Shown piece by piece: positions 1 to 7,947 of a stretch of 64,000 nt of DNA. The translations under genes and the position numbers were made by a program. The notes beneath the pieces were generated by a model. It searched no databases and was not told the origin of the DNA. It worked only from the letters and a program-made list of their open reading frames with translations. The first letter of the stretch is position 1. Each line of letters starts with the position of its first letter. Source of the stretch: Candidatus Eisenbergiella merdigallinarum (GTDB taxonomy: Bacteria; Bacillota; Clostridia; Lachnospirales; Lachnospiraceae); the NCBI GenBank assembly GCA_019119355.1, contig DWXE01000006.1, positions 100,260 to 164,259 on the forward strand, written 5' to 3'.

Positions 1-1
1 C

Positions 2-112
2 GCGGAGATGGTGGCGGAGCGCACCCACTCCACCGTGGTGCAGGTGATCGGCAAAAAGTTCGTATTATATAAGGAAAACAAAGATCACAAAAAGATAGAG
101 CTTCCCCGGTAG
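2..112 (+). CDS. yhbY: YhbY-family RNA-binding protein, 3' end only
   Basis: Frame 2 is open from the window edge and stops at TAG 110-112, giving the last 36 residues of a protein. The piece VQVIGKKFVLYK followed by a lysine-rich tail is the C-terminal strand of the CRM (CRS1/YhbY) domain. Members of this family are about 95-100 residues and associate with pre-50S ribosomal particles. It lies 28 nt upstream of the nadD start, matching the YhbY-NadD-YqeK-RsfS order common in Firmicutes. The start is outside the window and the ORF track missed it because it has no in-window start. Confidence 0.8.
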   Translation, partial: AEMVAERTHSTVVQVIGKKFVLYKENKDHKKIELPR

Positions 113-140
113 GAGAAAGCCCGGCGCAATGGAGGTCGCA

Positions 141-749
141 ATGAAGAAAATCGGTGTGCTGGGAGGGACGTTCAATCCCATCCACAACGGCCATCTGCTG
201 CTGGCGGAGACCGCCCGCCAGGAATGGGGGCTGGATGAAGTCCTCCTGATTCCCAGCGGCTGTTCCTATATGAAGGACCCCAGGGAAATCCTCCCCGGCC
301 CGGTGCGGCTGGAAATGGCACGGCTGGCGGCGGCGGACAACCCGTACTTTCGGGTATCCGATCTGGAAATCCGCCGGACCGGAAATTCCTATACCTGCGA
401 TACCATTCAGGAGCTGGGCCAGATGTTTCCGGACGCCCGGCTGTACCATATCGTGGGCGCGGATACCCTGTTTCATATGGAAACCTGGAAGGAGCCGGAA
501 CGGATTTTTTCGGGCTGCATCACCCTGGCTGCGGTCCGGGACGGAGGGCAGGACGAAAAGCTTCTCCGCCAGGCCAGACATCTGATGGAAACGTATCACA
601 CCCAGGTGCACCTGCTTCCCTCCCTCCATCTTGAAATTTCCGCCACCGACATCCGAAACCGGTGCCGCCAGGGGAAATCGATCCGCTATCTCGTGCCGGA
701 ATCCGTCCGGCTGTTTCTGGAAGAGAACGGATATTATCGTTCAAAATAA
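141..749 (+). CDS. nadD: nicotinate-nucleotide adenylyltransferase NadD
   Basis: This 202-residue enzyme adenylates nicotinate mononucleotide with ATP to make deamido-NAD, a cytoplasmic step of NAD synthesis. The N-terminus has the nucleotidyltransferase signature GGTFNPIHNGH, and the C-terminal region has ISATDIRNR, the second nucleotide-binding motif. I use ATG 141 rather than the track's ATG 129, because GGAGG at 131-135 overlaps the earlier ATG and sits 5 nt before 141. It follows yhbY closely and precedes yqeK by 33 nt, so the four genes probably form an operon. Confidence 0.93.
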   Translation: MKKIGVLGGTFNPIHNGHLLLAETARQEWGLDEVLLIPSGCSYMKDPREILPGPVRLEMARLAAADNPYFRVSDLEIRRTGNSYTCDTIQELGQMFPDARLYHIVGADTLFHMETWKEPERIFSGCITLAAVRDGGQDEKLLRQARHLMETYHTQVHLLPSLHLEISATDIRNRCRQGKSIRYLVPESVRLFLEENGYYRSK

Positions 750-782
750 TCCCGCATCATCGTGGAAAGGAGTTTTTTTGCC

Positions 783-1364
783 ATGAAAGAACCGGATATC
801 AGAAAAATTCGAAAATCCATGGAAAAGGTTCTGGATCCGAAGCGATACGAGCATACCCTGGGGGTCGCCTACACGGCCGCAGCCCTGGCCATGCGATACG
901 GAGAGGATATCAACAACGCGGTTCTCGCCGGAATGCTCCACGACTGCGCGAAATGCCTGACCAATGAAAAGCGCCTGGCCATCTGCGAAAAGTACAATAT
1001 CGCCGTCAACGATGCGGAGCACAAAAACCCCTATCTGCTGCACGCGAAGGTGGGGAGCTTTCTGGCCATGAAAAAATACGGGGTGACCGACAAGGACGTG
1101 ATCAACGCCATCTTAAATCACACCACCGGACGTCCGGGGATGTCCCTGCTGGAAAAAATCATCTGGGTCGCGGACTACATCGAGCCCGGCCGCAAACAGG
1201 CCCCCAATCTGGCGCTGATCCGGAAAATGGCCTTTGAAGATCTGGATCAGGCGCTCCTGACCGCTCTGAAGGATACGCTGGAGTATCTTCATGCCGGGAA
1301 AATGGAAGTGGACACCATGACGCAGAGGACCTATGATTTTTATCGGAATGGAGGAGAAGTATGA
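783..1364 (+). CDS. yqeK: YqeK-type HD-domain Ap4A hydrolase
   Basis: The 193-residue protein is an HD-superfamily metal-dependent phosphohydrolase. The metal-binding HD pair is in AGMLHDCAKCL near residue 48, and further histidines occur in LLHAKVGS and ILNHTTG as expected. YqeK proteins cleave diadenosine tetraphosphate symmetrically to ADP. ATG 783 is preferred over the track's GTG 762 because AAAGGAG at 766-772 precedes it. Its stop overlaps the rsfS start by 4 nt (ATGA), which points to translational coupling. Confidence 0.9.
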   Translation: MKEPDIRKIRKSMEKVLDPKRYEHTLGVAYTAAALAMRYGEDINNAVLAGMLHDCAKCLTNEKRLAICEKYNIAVNDAEHKNPYLLHAKVGSFLAMKKYGVTDKDVINAILNHTTGRPGMSLLEKIIWVADYIEPGRKQAPNLALIRKMAFEDLDQALLTALKDTLEYLHAGKMEVDTMTQRTYDFYRNGGEV

Positions 1365-1732
1365 CGAAGGCAGCACAAATGGCAAAAATGGCGGTGGACG
1401 CCCTGGAAGCGAAAAAGGGCGAAGATATCTGCATCATCGATATCAGCGGCGTTTCCGTGCTGGCGGACTATTTTCTGATCGCCAACGGCAACAACAAAAA
1501 CCAGGTACAGGCGCTCATCGATCACGTGGAAGAGACGCTGGGCAAAGCGGGATTTTCTCCCAGGAGCGTGGAAGGGTACCAGACCGCCAACTGGATCCTG
1601 ATGGACTACGGCGACGTGATCGTTCACGTATTCGACCGCCAGAACCGCCTCTTTTACGATCTGGAACGGATCTGGAGGGACGGGAAAAAAATCGGCGTGT
1701 CCGATCTGGAAGCGGCAGCGCAGGAAGCGTGA
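1361..1732 (+). CDS. rsfS: ribosomal silencing factor RsfS
   Basis: This 123-residue protein belongs to the RsfS/YbeB/Iojap family, which binds uL14 on the 50S subunit and blocks subunit joining when nutrients are short. Diagnostic stretches are DISGVSVLADYFLIANG and WILMDYGDVIVHVF, and the length is typical. The start ATG overlaps the yqeK stop. A long hairpin follows the stop codon and probably ends the operon. Confidence 0.93.
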   Translation: MTKAAQMAKMAVDALEAKKGEDICIIDISGVSVLADYFLIANGNNKNQVQALIDHVEETLGKAGFSPRSVEGYQTANWILMDYGDVIVHVFDRQNRLFYDLERIWRDGKKIGVSDLEAAAQEA

Positions 1733-1773
1733 GCGCCGCCCTTTGGGCACGGCGGGAAAATTAGGTAAATACC

Positions 1774-1845
1774 AAAAGGAAGAGACGTTCCTGTAGAAAT
1801 CGCAGGCCATGAAGCCCGAATTTTGCAGGAATGCCCCTTCCTTTT
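1774..1845 (+). terminator. hairpin after the nadD-yqeK-rsfS operon
   Basis: AAAAGGAAG (1774-1782) pairs with CTTCCTTTT (1837-1845), and inside it TTCCTG pairs with CAGGAA. The outer 3' arm carries a short T run. It lies 40 nt after rsfS, in the right place for an intrinsic terminator, although the loop is long. Confidence 0.55.
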
Positions 1846-1938
1846 ATTATGTTTTCTGTATGAGTTATATATATGTATGTTCCGTATGAGGACTTCTTCG
1901 TCCGCGTGCTCCGGGACGGCCGGATCACTGGCCGATCT

Positions 1939-2559
1939 TCAGCGGTAGACCCGCATCACGGCGAATACCTTGCCCAGAATCCGGCAGTCGTCCACGATAA
2001 TGGGCTCCATGGTGTCGTTCTCCGGCTGCAGGCGGATGTGCCCGTTTTCCCGGTAAAAGGTCTTGACCGTGGCGGAATCGTCGATGAGCGCCACCACCAT
2101 CTCCCCGTTGTTCGCCTCCTGACGGCTCTGGACGAATACCTGATCCCCGTCCAGAATCCCCGCGTTGATCATGGATTCGCCGCGGACCTTCAAAATGAAA
2201 CAGGGCTCCCCGGAAGGGATCATCTCCGCGGGCACCGGGAAATAGCTCTCGATGTTCTCCTCCGCCAGAATCGGCTGCCCTGCGGCGACGTTTCCCACCA
2301 CCGGAAGGCTGGTCATCTCCGTGCGGACCATCTGAAAGCTCTCGTCGCAGATCTCGATGGCGCGGGGCTTGGTGGGATCCCTGCGGATGAAGCCGTTCTT
2401 CTCCAGCGTCTCCAGGTGGGAGTGTACCGAAGAGGTGGACTTCAAATGCACCGCTTCGCAGATTTCGCGAACCGCCGGCGGATATCCCTTCTCCAGTATC
2501 TCGTTCTTAATATAATCAAGAATTTCCTGCTGTTTGACAGTGATCTTTCCCTGTGCCAT
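1939..2559 (-). CDS. lexA: SOS repressor LexA
   Basis: The 206-residue protein has the N-terminal winged helix ([17 protein letters not shown], then the [13 protein letters not shown] recognition region) and a C-terminal S24 peptidase domain. The self-cleavage bond is Ala93-Gly94 in NVAAGQPI, with catalytic Ser129 in VRGESM and Lys166 in SATVKTF. I start it at ATG 2559, the usual LexA N-terminus with GGAG just upstream. The track's extra 42 residues have no homology that I recognise. It is divergent from a LysM gene, and the shared region holds several LexA boxes, so it should regulate itself. Confidence 0.96.
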   Translation of the reverse strand: MAQGKITVKQQEILDYIKNEILEKGYPPAVREICEAVHLKSTSSVHSHLETLEKNGFIRRDPTKPRAIEICDESFQMVRTEMTSLPVVGNVAAGQPILAEENIESYFPVPAEMIPSGEPCFILKVRGESMINAGILDGDQVFVQSRQEANNGEMVVALIDDSATVKTFYRENGHIRLQPENDTMEPIIVDDCRILGKVFAVMRVYR

Positions 2560-2723
2560 AAAATCTCCATTCTGAAGCGAAAGCGGAGGGGCGATGGAAA
2601 ACTGCGAATCCCATCTCCCTGTTTCATCACGGCGTTTTGTGACGCTCCGGCACAAAACGCTCCCCCCTTTTGGACGCGGTCCCAAAACTTTTTTTGCATC
2701 CGTCGGATCTATAAATTATAAAC

Positions 2724-2752
2724 ATTATAACATGGCGGAGATGAATTGGCAA
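2724..2752 (-). promoter_or_regulatory. lexA sigma-A promoter
   Basis: On the minus strand TTGCCA (plus coordinates 2747-2752) is followed after exactly 17 nt by TATAAT (2724-2729). A degenerate LexA box (2751-2762) touches the -35 element, consistent with autorepression. Confidence 0.75.
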
Positions 2753-2847
2753 ACATATATTCCGAAGAAATGTTCGATTCGGGAAGAAAATGAGCTTGAC
2801 ATTCGAAAGTATGTTCGCTATAATCGACGTATAAGAACAGATGTTCG
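2751..2847. promoter_or_regulatory. cluster of LexA (SOS) operators
   Basis: The Gram-positive LexA consensus is CGAAC-N4-GTTCG. The best site is AGAACAGATGTTCG at 2834-2847, which keeps GAAC-N4-GTTC exactly. CGAAAGTATGTTCG (2804-2817) and CGAAGAAATGTTCG (2763-2776) each differ by one base in the left half. AAACATATATTC (2751-2762) is a weaker fourth site. The 2804 site fills the spacer of the rightward promoter, and the 2751 and 2763 sites lie at or upstream of the lexA -35. Confidence 0.85.
2796..2824 (+). promoter_or_regulatory. LexA-controlled consensus promoter towards yneA
   Basis: TTGACA (2796-2801), 17 nt, then TATAAT (2819-2824) is a perfect sigma-A promoter. The spacer is occupied by a LexA box and another lies just past the -10, so it should be tightly repressed and strongly SOS-induced. 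The predicted start is near 2831, about 255 nt before the yneA-like ATG. Confidence 0.85.
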
Positions 2848-2888
2848 CAACGTATGTTTGGTTTCTTTTTATATCAGTTCATCCATGC

Positions 2889-3030
2889 AGGCACATGTGG
2901 CAAAATGCCGCGTGGGAGCTTGCTCACTTAAGCTGTATTTTGCTACATGTGCCTATAGGACGGACGCCCGACATGAATCATTTGACGGCCAGTGGCCTTT
3001 TGCGTAGCCAATTCAGGGAATCCGTCAAAT
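2889..3030 (+). ncRNA. candidate structured leader RNA or small RNA with two long hairpins
   Basis: Downstream of the SOS promoter, AGGCACATGT pairs with ACATGTGCCT (10 bp), and directly inside it GCAAAAT pairs with ATTTTGC, making an 18-pair stem when one G-T is allowed. A second hairpin is CATTTGACGG with CCGTCAAATG about 33 nt apart. No convincing ORF fits the region. It may be the untranslated leader of the yneA-like gene or a separate SOS-induced RNA. I do not recognise it as a known RNA family. Confidence 0.45.
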
Positions 3031-3085
3031 GATGAATGGCATGGCTGAACTGTTACTTCTTTTTGGATGGACAGGGGGTTTTTCC

Positions 3086-3445
3086 ATGAGCAAAGACAGC
3101 AGATCATATTCTTCCAGCTACTTCCGCCGGCGGCGGCAGCTTCGCTTCCGGATCGCGGCGGTTTTGACGGCGATTTGCATATCCGGCGCGTTCGGCGTCC
3201 TTCGTTTCGGCTTCTTCTCCGACGCCCGGGAGGACGCGGCTTCCGTCAGCTACAAGTATTTCACCAGCATTCTGGTCTACCCCGGAGATACCCTGACTTC
3301 CATCGCCCGCCAGTATGCGGACCACCATTACGATTCCCTGGAGGACTATATGGAAGAGGTGCGCATGACGAACCATCTGCAGGAGGATGAGATCCGCGCG
3401 GGAGAATATCTGATCGTTCCCTATTACAGCCCGGATTTCCGCTGA
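3086..3445 (+). CDS. yneA: YneA-like LysM membrane protein, SOS division inhibitor candidate
   Basis: The 119-residue protein has a basic N-terminus, one membrane segment (AAVLTAICISGAFGVLRFGF) and a C-terminal LysM-type fold (SILVYPGDTLTSIARQYADH ... GEYLIVPY). This is the architecture of B. subtilis YneA, which halts division during the SOS response and is also divergent from lexA. I start it at ATG 3086, preceded by GGGGG at 3073-3077; the track's ATG 3029 lacks a good ribosome site. The function is inferred from context and architecture, since sequence identity to YneA cannot be judged here. Confidence 0.8.
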   Translation: MSKDSRSYSSSYFRRRRQLRFRIAAVLTAICISGAFGVLRFGFFSDAREDAASVSYKYFTSILVYPGDTLTSIARQYADHHYDSLEDYMEEVRMTNHLQEDEIRAGEYLIVPYYSPDFR

Positions 3446-3497
3446 TTCCGCCCGGTTTTGCGCCGGAATGCCCTGCGAAGCTTTCCCCGTTCGGGAA

Positions 3498-3552
3498 CCC
3501 GAAGCGTTCTGAAGAAATCTCCGATTTTCTTTAGAAATTCTTCGGGTTTTTT
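3498..3552 (+). terminator. intrinsic terminator after the yneA-like gene
   Basis: CCCGAAG (3498-3504) pairs with CTTCGGG (3540-3546) and is followed by six Ts. The loop can form an additional inner helix. Confidence 0.7.
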
Positions 3553-3602
3553 GGCTCTCGTTTTAAAGCTTTTGCGGGTACCTTATAGACAGCGGCACGG
3601 AT

Positions 3603-3632
3603 TTGCCTTTTTGCGGCCCGACGTGGTATAAT
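3603..3632 (+). promoter_or_regulatory. extended -10 promoter of the two-component operon
   Basis: TTGCCT (3603-3608) and TATAAT (3627-3632) are 18 nt apart, and TG one base before TATAAT makes an extended -10. The -10 overlaps the ATG at 3631 used by the ORF track, so that ATG cannot lie in the transcript. This supports the TTG start at 3670. Confidence 0.7.
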
Positions 3633-3669
3633 GGCCGGAGAAATCAAATGCAGCAGGGAGGAAAGGGAC

Positions 3670-4380
3670 TTGGAAAAGAATCGAATTCTGATCGTGGAGG
3701 ATGACGCCGATATCCGGGAGGGCGTCGAGATCTATCTGAAGAACCAGGGATATCAGGTCATCCAGGCGAAGGACGGCATAGAGGGCCTGGAACAGATCGA
3801 ACGGAATGAAATCGATCTGGCTATCGTGGACATCATGATGCCCCGGATGGACGGCATCACGATGATGATGAAGGTGCGGGAGAGGGGATGCGACTTCCCC
3901 GTGATCATGCTCTCCGCAAAATCCGAAGAGGTGGATAAGATCATGGGGCTGAATATGGGGGCGGACGACTACATCACAAAGCCCTTCACCCCGCTGGAGC
4001 TTCTCGCCCGGGTCAATTCCCAGCTCCGCCGGTACAACCGGTACCGGGAAGCCCTGTCGAAGGCGGAGCCGCCGAAGGACACCTATCACGTCATCGGCGG
4101 GATCGAGCTGAACGAGGAGACGGTGGAGGTGTTCGTGGACGGAGCGCCGGTGAAGCTGACGCCCATCGAGTTCAAAATCCTCCTGCTCCTGATGAAAAAT
4201 CCGGGGCGCGTCTTTTCCGCGGACGAAATCTATGAGCGAATCTGGAACGAGAAGGCCATCAATACGGATACCATTATGGTACACATCCGCAAAATCCGTG
4301 AGAAAATAGAAATCGATCCGAAGAATCCGAAATATTTAAAGGTGGTGTGGGGCGTTGGATACAAAATGGAAAAACAATAA
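3670..4380 (+). CDS. OmpR/PhoB-family response regulator
   Basis: The 236-residue protein has an N-terminal receiver domain (acidic pair in LIVEDDADI, phosphoacceptor Asp54 in LAIVDIMMPRMDG, conserved Lys in DDYITKPFTP) and a C-terminal winged-helix DNA-binding domain (PVKLTPIEFKILLLLMKNPG ... VHIRKIREKIE). It resembles VanR/YycF-type regulators. I choose TTG 3670 because GGGAGG ends 8 nt upstream and the promoter -10 covers the earlier ATG. Its 3' end overlaps the histidine kinase gene by 26 nt, so the two are co-translated partners. Confidence 0.92.
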   Translation: MEKNRILIVEDDADIREGVEIYLKNQGYQVIQAKDGIEGLEQIERNEIDLAIVDIMMPRMDGITMMMKVRERGCDFPVIMLSAKSEEVDKIMGLNMGADDYITKPFTPLELLARVNSQLRRYNRYREALSKAEPPKDTYHVIGGIELNEETVEVFVDGAPVKLTPIEFKILLLLMKNPGRVFSADEIYERIWNEKAINTDTIMVHIRKIREKIEIDPKNPKYLKVVWGVGYKMEKQ

Positions 4381-6883
4381 GGCGAAGAGCGCGGGGATCG
4401 CTTTTGTGGCAGTTTTTCTCACGACGGCCGTTTTTCTGTCCTGCCTTCCCTTTTTTGAAAGCAGGGCGGACAGCGAATTCGAGAATCCCCTGACCGGAGC
4501 TTCCTTCATCCGGGCGCTGTATGAGAGCAACTATGTTCAATACCGTTATCTGCGGGAAAAGGCCGATCAGAAGACCTGGTCCTACGGCGATCTGTATGTG
4601 GATACGGAATTTCTCGGAATCTACGATGAGTACGATTACTCCTTCCGGGACGACGCCATGATCGATGTGCCGGCGGACGCCGTGCCCGGGAGCGACGCCC
4701 TGGACGAACAGGTCCGTGAGTTTTGCGAGAACTCCCTCTCGGAGCTTTCCGGTATCCGCAGCTACGCTTCCGCGCTGACTCAGTCCATGGACTATTACGC
4801 CGTGGATACGCTGTCCGGAACCTCCATGGGCAACAGCAGCCTGTCCGCGCTGAAGGATATCGTAAACGGAAACGCGCCGGAAGACAATCCTTACGTGTAC
4901 TATGTCTATCTCAGCTACGACGGCGCCGGCAATGTGGTCAACTGCGGCGTCAGCGCCAACGGGAAAGTGGGGGACTTCCTCAAACGGGTGGAGTCGCTGG
5001 GAAGAGAGCAGTACTTCACCGACTATTACGACGAAGACGGTATCTCCTACGCGGCTTTTTACAACACGGACAGCGGAGAGCGTTACCGCTATCGCTTCAC
5101 CGTGGGCGGCCCTGCGAACATGAAGATCGTCTATGCCCTCACTCAGGATCAGTATCAGACGTTTCTGAACGATGATCATTACGGGGAATTTTACTCCGGC
5201 CTTCTGCCCAGCTACCGCTCCATGTGGGAAAACAGCTATTACAACGCGGGCGTTCTGGGGTATGTGACGGGCTTTTTCTGCATTTCCATCGCCCTGGGAT
5301 GCTGCTGCGTGTGGATCTTTACCCGGTTTTTCCGGAAGGATTACTGCTACCAGGATTTCAGGATATGCCATTTCCCGCTGGAAGTCGATTTTCTGGCATT
5401 TCTTCTGGGGCTGGCCGTTGCGGAACAGATGCTGTCCCTGCTCTGTTCCTGGCAGAAGGGGTGGTTTCTGCAAAACTTTACCGAACAGATCCTCCGTCCC
5501 ATGCACCTTTCCTGGCTCTCCACACTGTTGGTGGGGATCGCGTTTTTCCTGTATTTCGGGCTCGGATTTACGCTGGGGAGCATCATCCCCCGGGCGCTCC
5601 ATCTGAAGACCTGTTTTAAGGAGAGCAGCCTTTTCTACCGCTACTGGGACCGGATCGTCAACTACCTGAAAAACTTCTATCAGGAACTGGTGAACTTCGA
5701 CATCGGAACGGATGCGAAGCGGATTATCACGAAGCTGGTGGTTCTGAATTTCATCATCCTCTGGGTGATTTCGCTGATGTGGGTCTGGGGATTTATCCCT
5801 CTGCTGATCTATTCCCTGATCCTCTATTTCCTGCTGAAAAAATATGTGAAGGACGTACAGAATAAGTATCACCGGCTGCTTCTCGCCACCAGCTCCATCG
5901 CCAAAGGAGATCTGGACATCGCCCTCTCCGAGGATTTCGGCGTTTTTGAGAGCTATAAAAACGAACTGCGCCAGATTCAGACCGATTTCAAAAAAGCGGT
6001 GGAAGAGGAGGTCAAAAACCAGAGGATGCGGTCGGAGCTGATTACCAACGTATCCCATGACCTCAAGACCCCGCTGACCGCCATCATCACCTATATCAAT
6101 CTGCTCAAGGAGCCGGACATCACGCCGACACAGCGGGAAGAGTATCTGAACACTCTGGATAAGAAGGCCGTCCGCCTGAAGGTGCTGATCGAGGATCTGT
6201 TCGAGGTCAGCAAGGCGACCACCAACAATATCACGCTGAACTACGATAAGGTGGATCTGTGCAATCTGCTGCGCCAGTGCTATCTGGAATATGAGGACCG
6301 GATCGCGGCGGCGGACCTGACGTTCAAATTCATGCTGCCCGAAGACAAGGCCGTCCTGACGCTGGATCCGCAGAAGACGTTCCGCATTTTTGAAAACCTG
6401 TACACCAACATCATCAAATATGCGATGCCGTCCACCCGCGTCTATGTGGTGCTGCAGGAGAAAAAGGAAGAGGTGGTCATCGAGATCAAGAATATTTCCC
6501 GGTCAGAGCTCCATGTGGCGCCGGAAGAACTGACGGAGCGGTTCGTCCGCGGGGATGATTCCCGCAATACGGAAGGGAGCGGGCTGGGGCTCGCCATCGC
6601 AAGAAGTTTCACGGAGTTGCAGCACGGGACGCTGCGGATTTCCGTGGACGGGGATCTGTTCAAGGTCACGCTGTCCTTCCGGAAATTCGATCTGCCGCCG
6701 GAACCCGAAAGGAAAGACGGCCAGACGGCGCAGTCCCAAAACGCGCAGAACGGGCCGGATTCCGGTCCGTCCGGTTCGGGAAGAAATCCCGCCGGGCCCG
6801 GCAACGCCTCCTCGCAGGAACGGCCGTTCTATCATCCCAGCCGCTGGCGCTCGGAAAAAAACCTCCGCAAAAAGAAGTGGTAA
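4355..6883 (+). CDS. multi-pass membrane sensor histidine kinase
   Basis: This 842-residue kinase starts at a TTG inside the regulator gene. It has a first membrane segment at about 11-31, a roughly 270-residue extracytoplasmic domain rich in Tyr and Asp, and then a block of about five further membrane segments between about 298 and 510. A HisKA domain follows with His568 in NVSHDLKTPLTAI, then an ATPase domain with an N-box ENLYTNIIKYA and GSGLGLAIARSF. The last 60 residues are a Gly/Pro/Arg-rich tail with no recognisable domain. Kinases of VanS type are usually about half this length. The signal is unknown. Confidence 0.9.
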   Translation: MDTKWKNNKAKSAGIAFVAVFLTTAVFLSCLPFFESRADSEFENPLTGASFIRALYESNYVQYRYLREKADQKTWSYGDLYVDTEFLGIYDEYDYSFRDDAMIDVPADAVPGSDALDEQVREFCENSLSELSGIRSYASALTQSMDYYAVDTLSGTSMGNSSLSALKDIVNGNAPEDNPYVYYVYLSYDGAGNVVNCGVSANGKVGDFLKRVESLGREQYFTDYYDEDGISYAAFYNTDSGERYRYRFTVGGPANMKIVYALTQDQYQTFLNDDHYGEFYSGLLPSYRSMWENSYYNAGVLGYVTGFFCISIALGCCCVWIFTRFFRKDYCYQDFRICHFPLEVDFLAFLLGLAVAEQMLSLLCSWQKGWFLQNFTEQILRPMHLSWLSTLLVGIAFFLYFGLGFTLGSIIPRALHLKTCFKESSLFYRYWDRIVNYLKNFYQELVNFDIGTDAKRIITKLVVLNFIILWVISLMWVWGFIPLLIYSLILYFLLKKYVKDVQNKYHRLLLATSSIAKGDLDIALSEDFGVFESYKNELRQIQTDFKKAVEEEVKNQRMRSELITNVSHDLKTPLTAIITYINLLKEPDITPTQREEYLNTLDKKAVRLKVLIEDLFEVSKATTNNITLNYDKVDLCNLLRQCYLEYEDRIAAADLTFKFMLPEDKAVLTLDPQKTFRIFENLYTNIIKYAMPSTRVYVVLQEKKEEVVIEIKNISRSELHVAPEELTERFVRGDDSRNTEGSGLGLAIARSFTELQHGTLRISVDGDLFKVTLSFRKFDLPPEPERKDGQTAQSQNAQNGPDSGPSGSGRNPAGPGNASSQERPFYHPSRWRSEKNLRKKKW

Positions 6884-6885
6884 CG

Positions 6886-6905
6886 GGGAGCCTGTTAAGG
6901 CTCCC
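6886..6905. terminator. short hairpin between convergent genes
   Basis: GGGAGCC (6886-6892) and GGCTCCC (6899-6905) form a 7-bp stem spanning the stop codon of the recombinase gene, 3 nt after the kinase stop. Neither strand has a clear T run, so it may be only a weak bidirectional terminator. Confidence 0.35.
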
Positions 6906-7947
6906 TCAAACGGACGCTTTTCGCCGCTTTTCGTTTGTTCTCATCCTTCATGGCGGCGTAGTGCTTTCGCGTGGTATTGACGTCCTTGTGCCCCAGCACG
7001 TCCGCCACCAGGTAGATGTCCCCGGTCTCCTGATACAATGTGGTCCCGTAGGTGCTTCGGAGTTTGTGCGGCGTGATCTTTTTGGTGGTGGTCACCAGGG
7101 ACGCGTATTTCTTCACCAGATTTTCCACGCTGCGCACCGCCATCCGCCGGTTCTGAAGGGAGAGGAAAAAAGCCTCCTCATGTCCCTGGGCGGGGACGGC
7201 GTGCCGGCGCTGTTCCAGATAGGAGAGCAGCGCTTCTTCCACCTCCCGGCCGAAATAGACCACATCCTCGTACCCGCCCTTCCGGCGAACCCGGATGGCC
7301 AGGTTGTCGAAATCCACATCGTTCAAATCCAGCCCCACGCATTCCGAGACCCGGATTCCCGTTCCCAGGAGGAGGGTCAGAAGGGCCAGATCCCTCACCT
7401 TCGTCTTTTCATGGAATTTTAGCTGGCTTTTTGTCATTTTCGTCCCGGCTTCCACCTGGTCCAGCAAAACGGCCACCTCGTTGGGATCCAGGCGGACGAT
7501 TTCCTTCTCGTGCAGCTTCGGCATGGGCACCAGAGCGGCCGGATCCGTCTGAATCAGCTCGCTGGTGAAGAAATACCGGTAAAACGTGCGCAGGGAAGCC
7601 AGCTTGCGCCGCTTTCCGCGCTCGTCGTTGGTGTACTCCACGCCGTCCTTCGTGTAGTAGGAGAGGTATTCCAGATATTCCTCGATGTCCTCCCGACCGA
7701 TCTGATCCAGCAAAGACAGCGGAAATTCCGTGATCTCCATCTTCTGGCAGACGCTGTTGTGGGTATGCAGGAATTCGAAAAATACCCCCAGATCATAGGC
7801 ATAGGCGATCCTGGTCCGGGAAGCGGTGGTGGGCTCGATCCCCCGGAAAAACTGCCTGCAAAAGGGCGGGAGCTGCTCCTGGAGATCCCTCAGCTTCTGC
7901 ACGTTGTCGATGTTGACCTGATCGTGATAATTTCTACTGTTTTTCAT
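6895..7947 (-). CDS. tyrosine recombinase, XerS/XerD-like
   Basis: The 350-residue protein has an N-terminal SAM-like DNA-binding domain and a C-terminal catalytic domain with Arg in GTGIRVSEC, His-x-x-Arg in TPHKLRSTYG, LGHKDVNTTRKHY with the second His, and the nucleophilic Tyr. The length and long N-terminus resemble streptococcal XerS rather than phage integrases. Its chromosomal GC content and its coupling to ttcA (4-nt overlap) argue for a resident chromosome-dimer-resolution type enzyme. I see no dif-like site nearby, so the role is inferred. Confidence 0.8.
   Translation of the reverse strand: MKNSRNYHDQVNIDNVQKLRDLQEQLPPFCRQFFRGIEPTTASRTRIAYAYDLGVFFEFLHTHNSVCQKMEITEFPLSLLDQIGREDIEEYLEYLSYYTKDGVEYTNDERGKRRKLASLRTFYRYFFTSELIQTDPAALVPMPKLHEKEIVRLDPNEVAVLLDQVEAGTKMTKSQLKFHEKTKVRDLALLTLLLGTGIRVSECVGLDLNDVDFDNLAIRVRRKGGYEDVVYFGREVEEALLSYLEQRRHAVPAQGHEEAFFLSLQNRRMAVRSVENLVKKYASLVTTTKKITPHKLRSTYGTTLYQETGDIYLVADVLGHKDVNTTRKHYAAMKDENKRKAAKSVRLREP

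Noticed and set aside
2594-3032. ORFs of 137 and 63 aa in the lexA-yneA intergenic region
   Set aside because: They run through the LexA boxes, promoter and hairpin arms, and have no recognisable protein features.
4274-6058. 594-aa minus-strand ORF opposite the histidine kinase
   Set aside because: No recognisable domain, no ribosome site, and it is the antisense shadow of a gene with clear kinase motifs.
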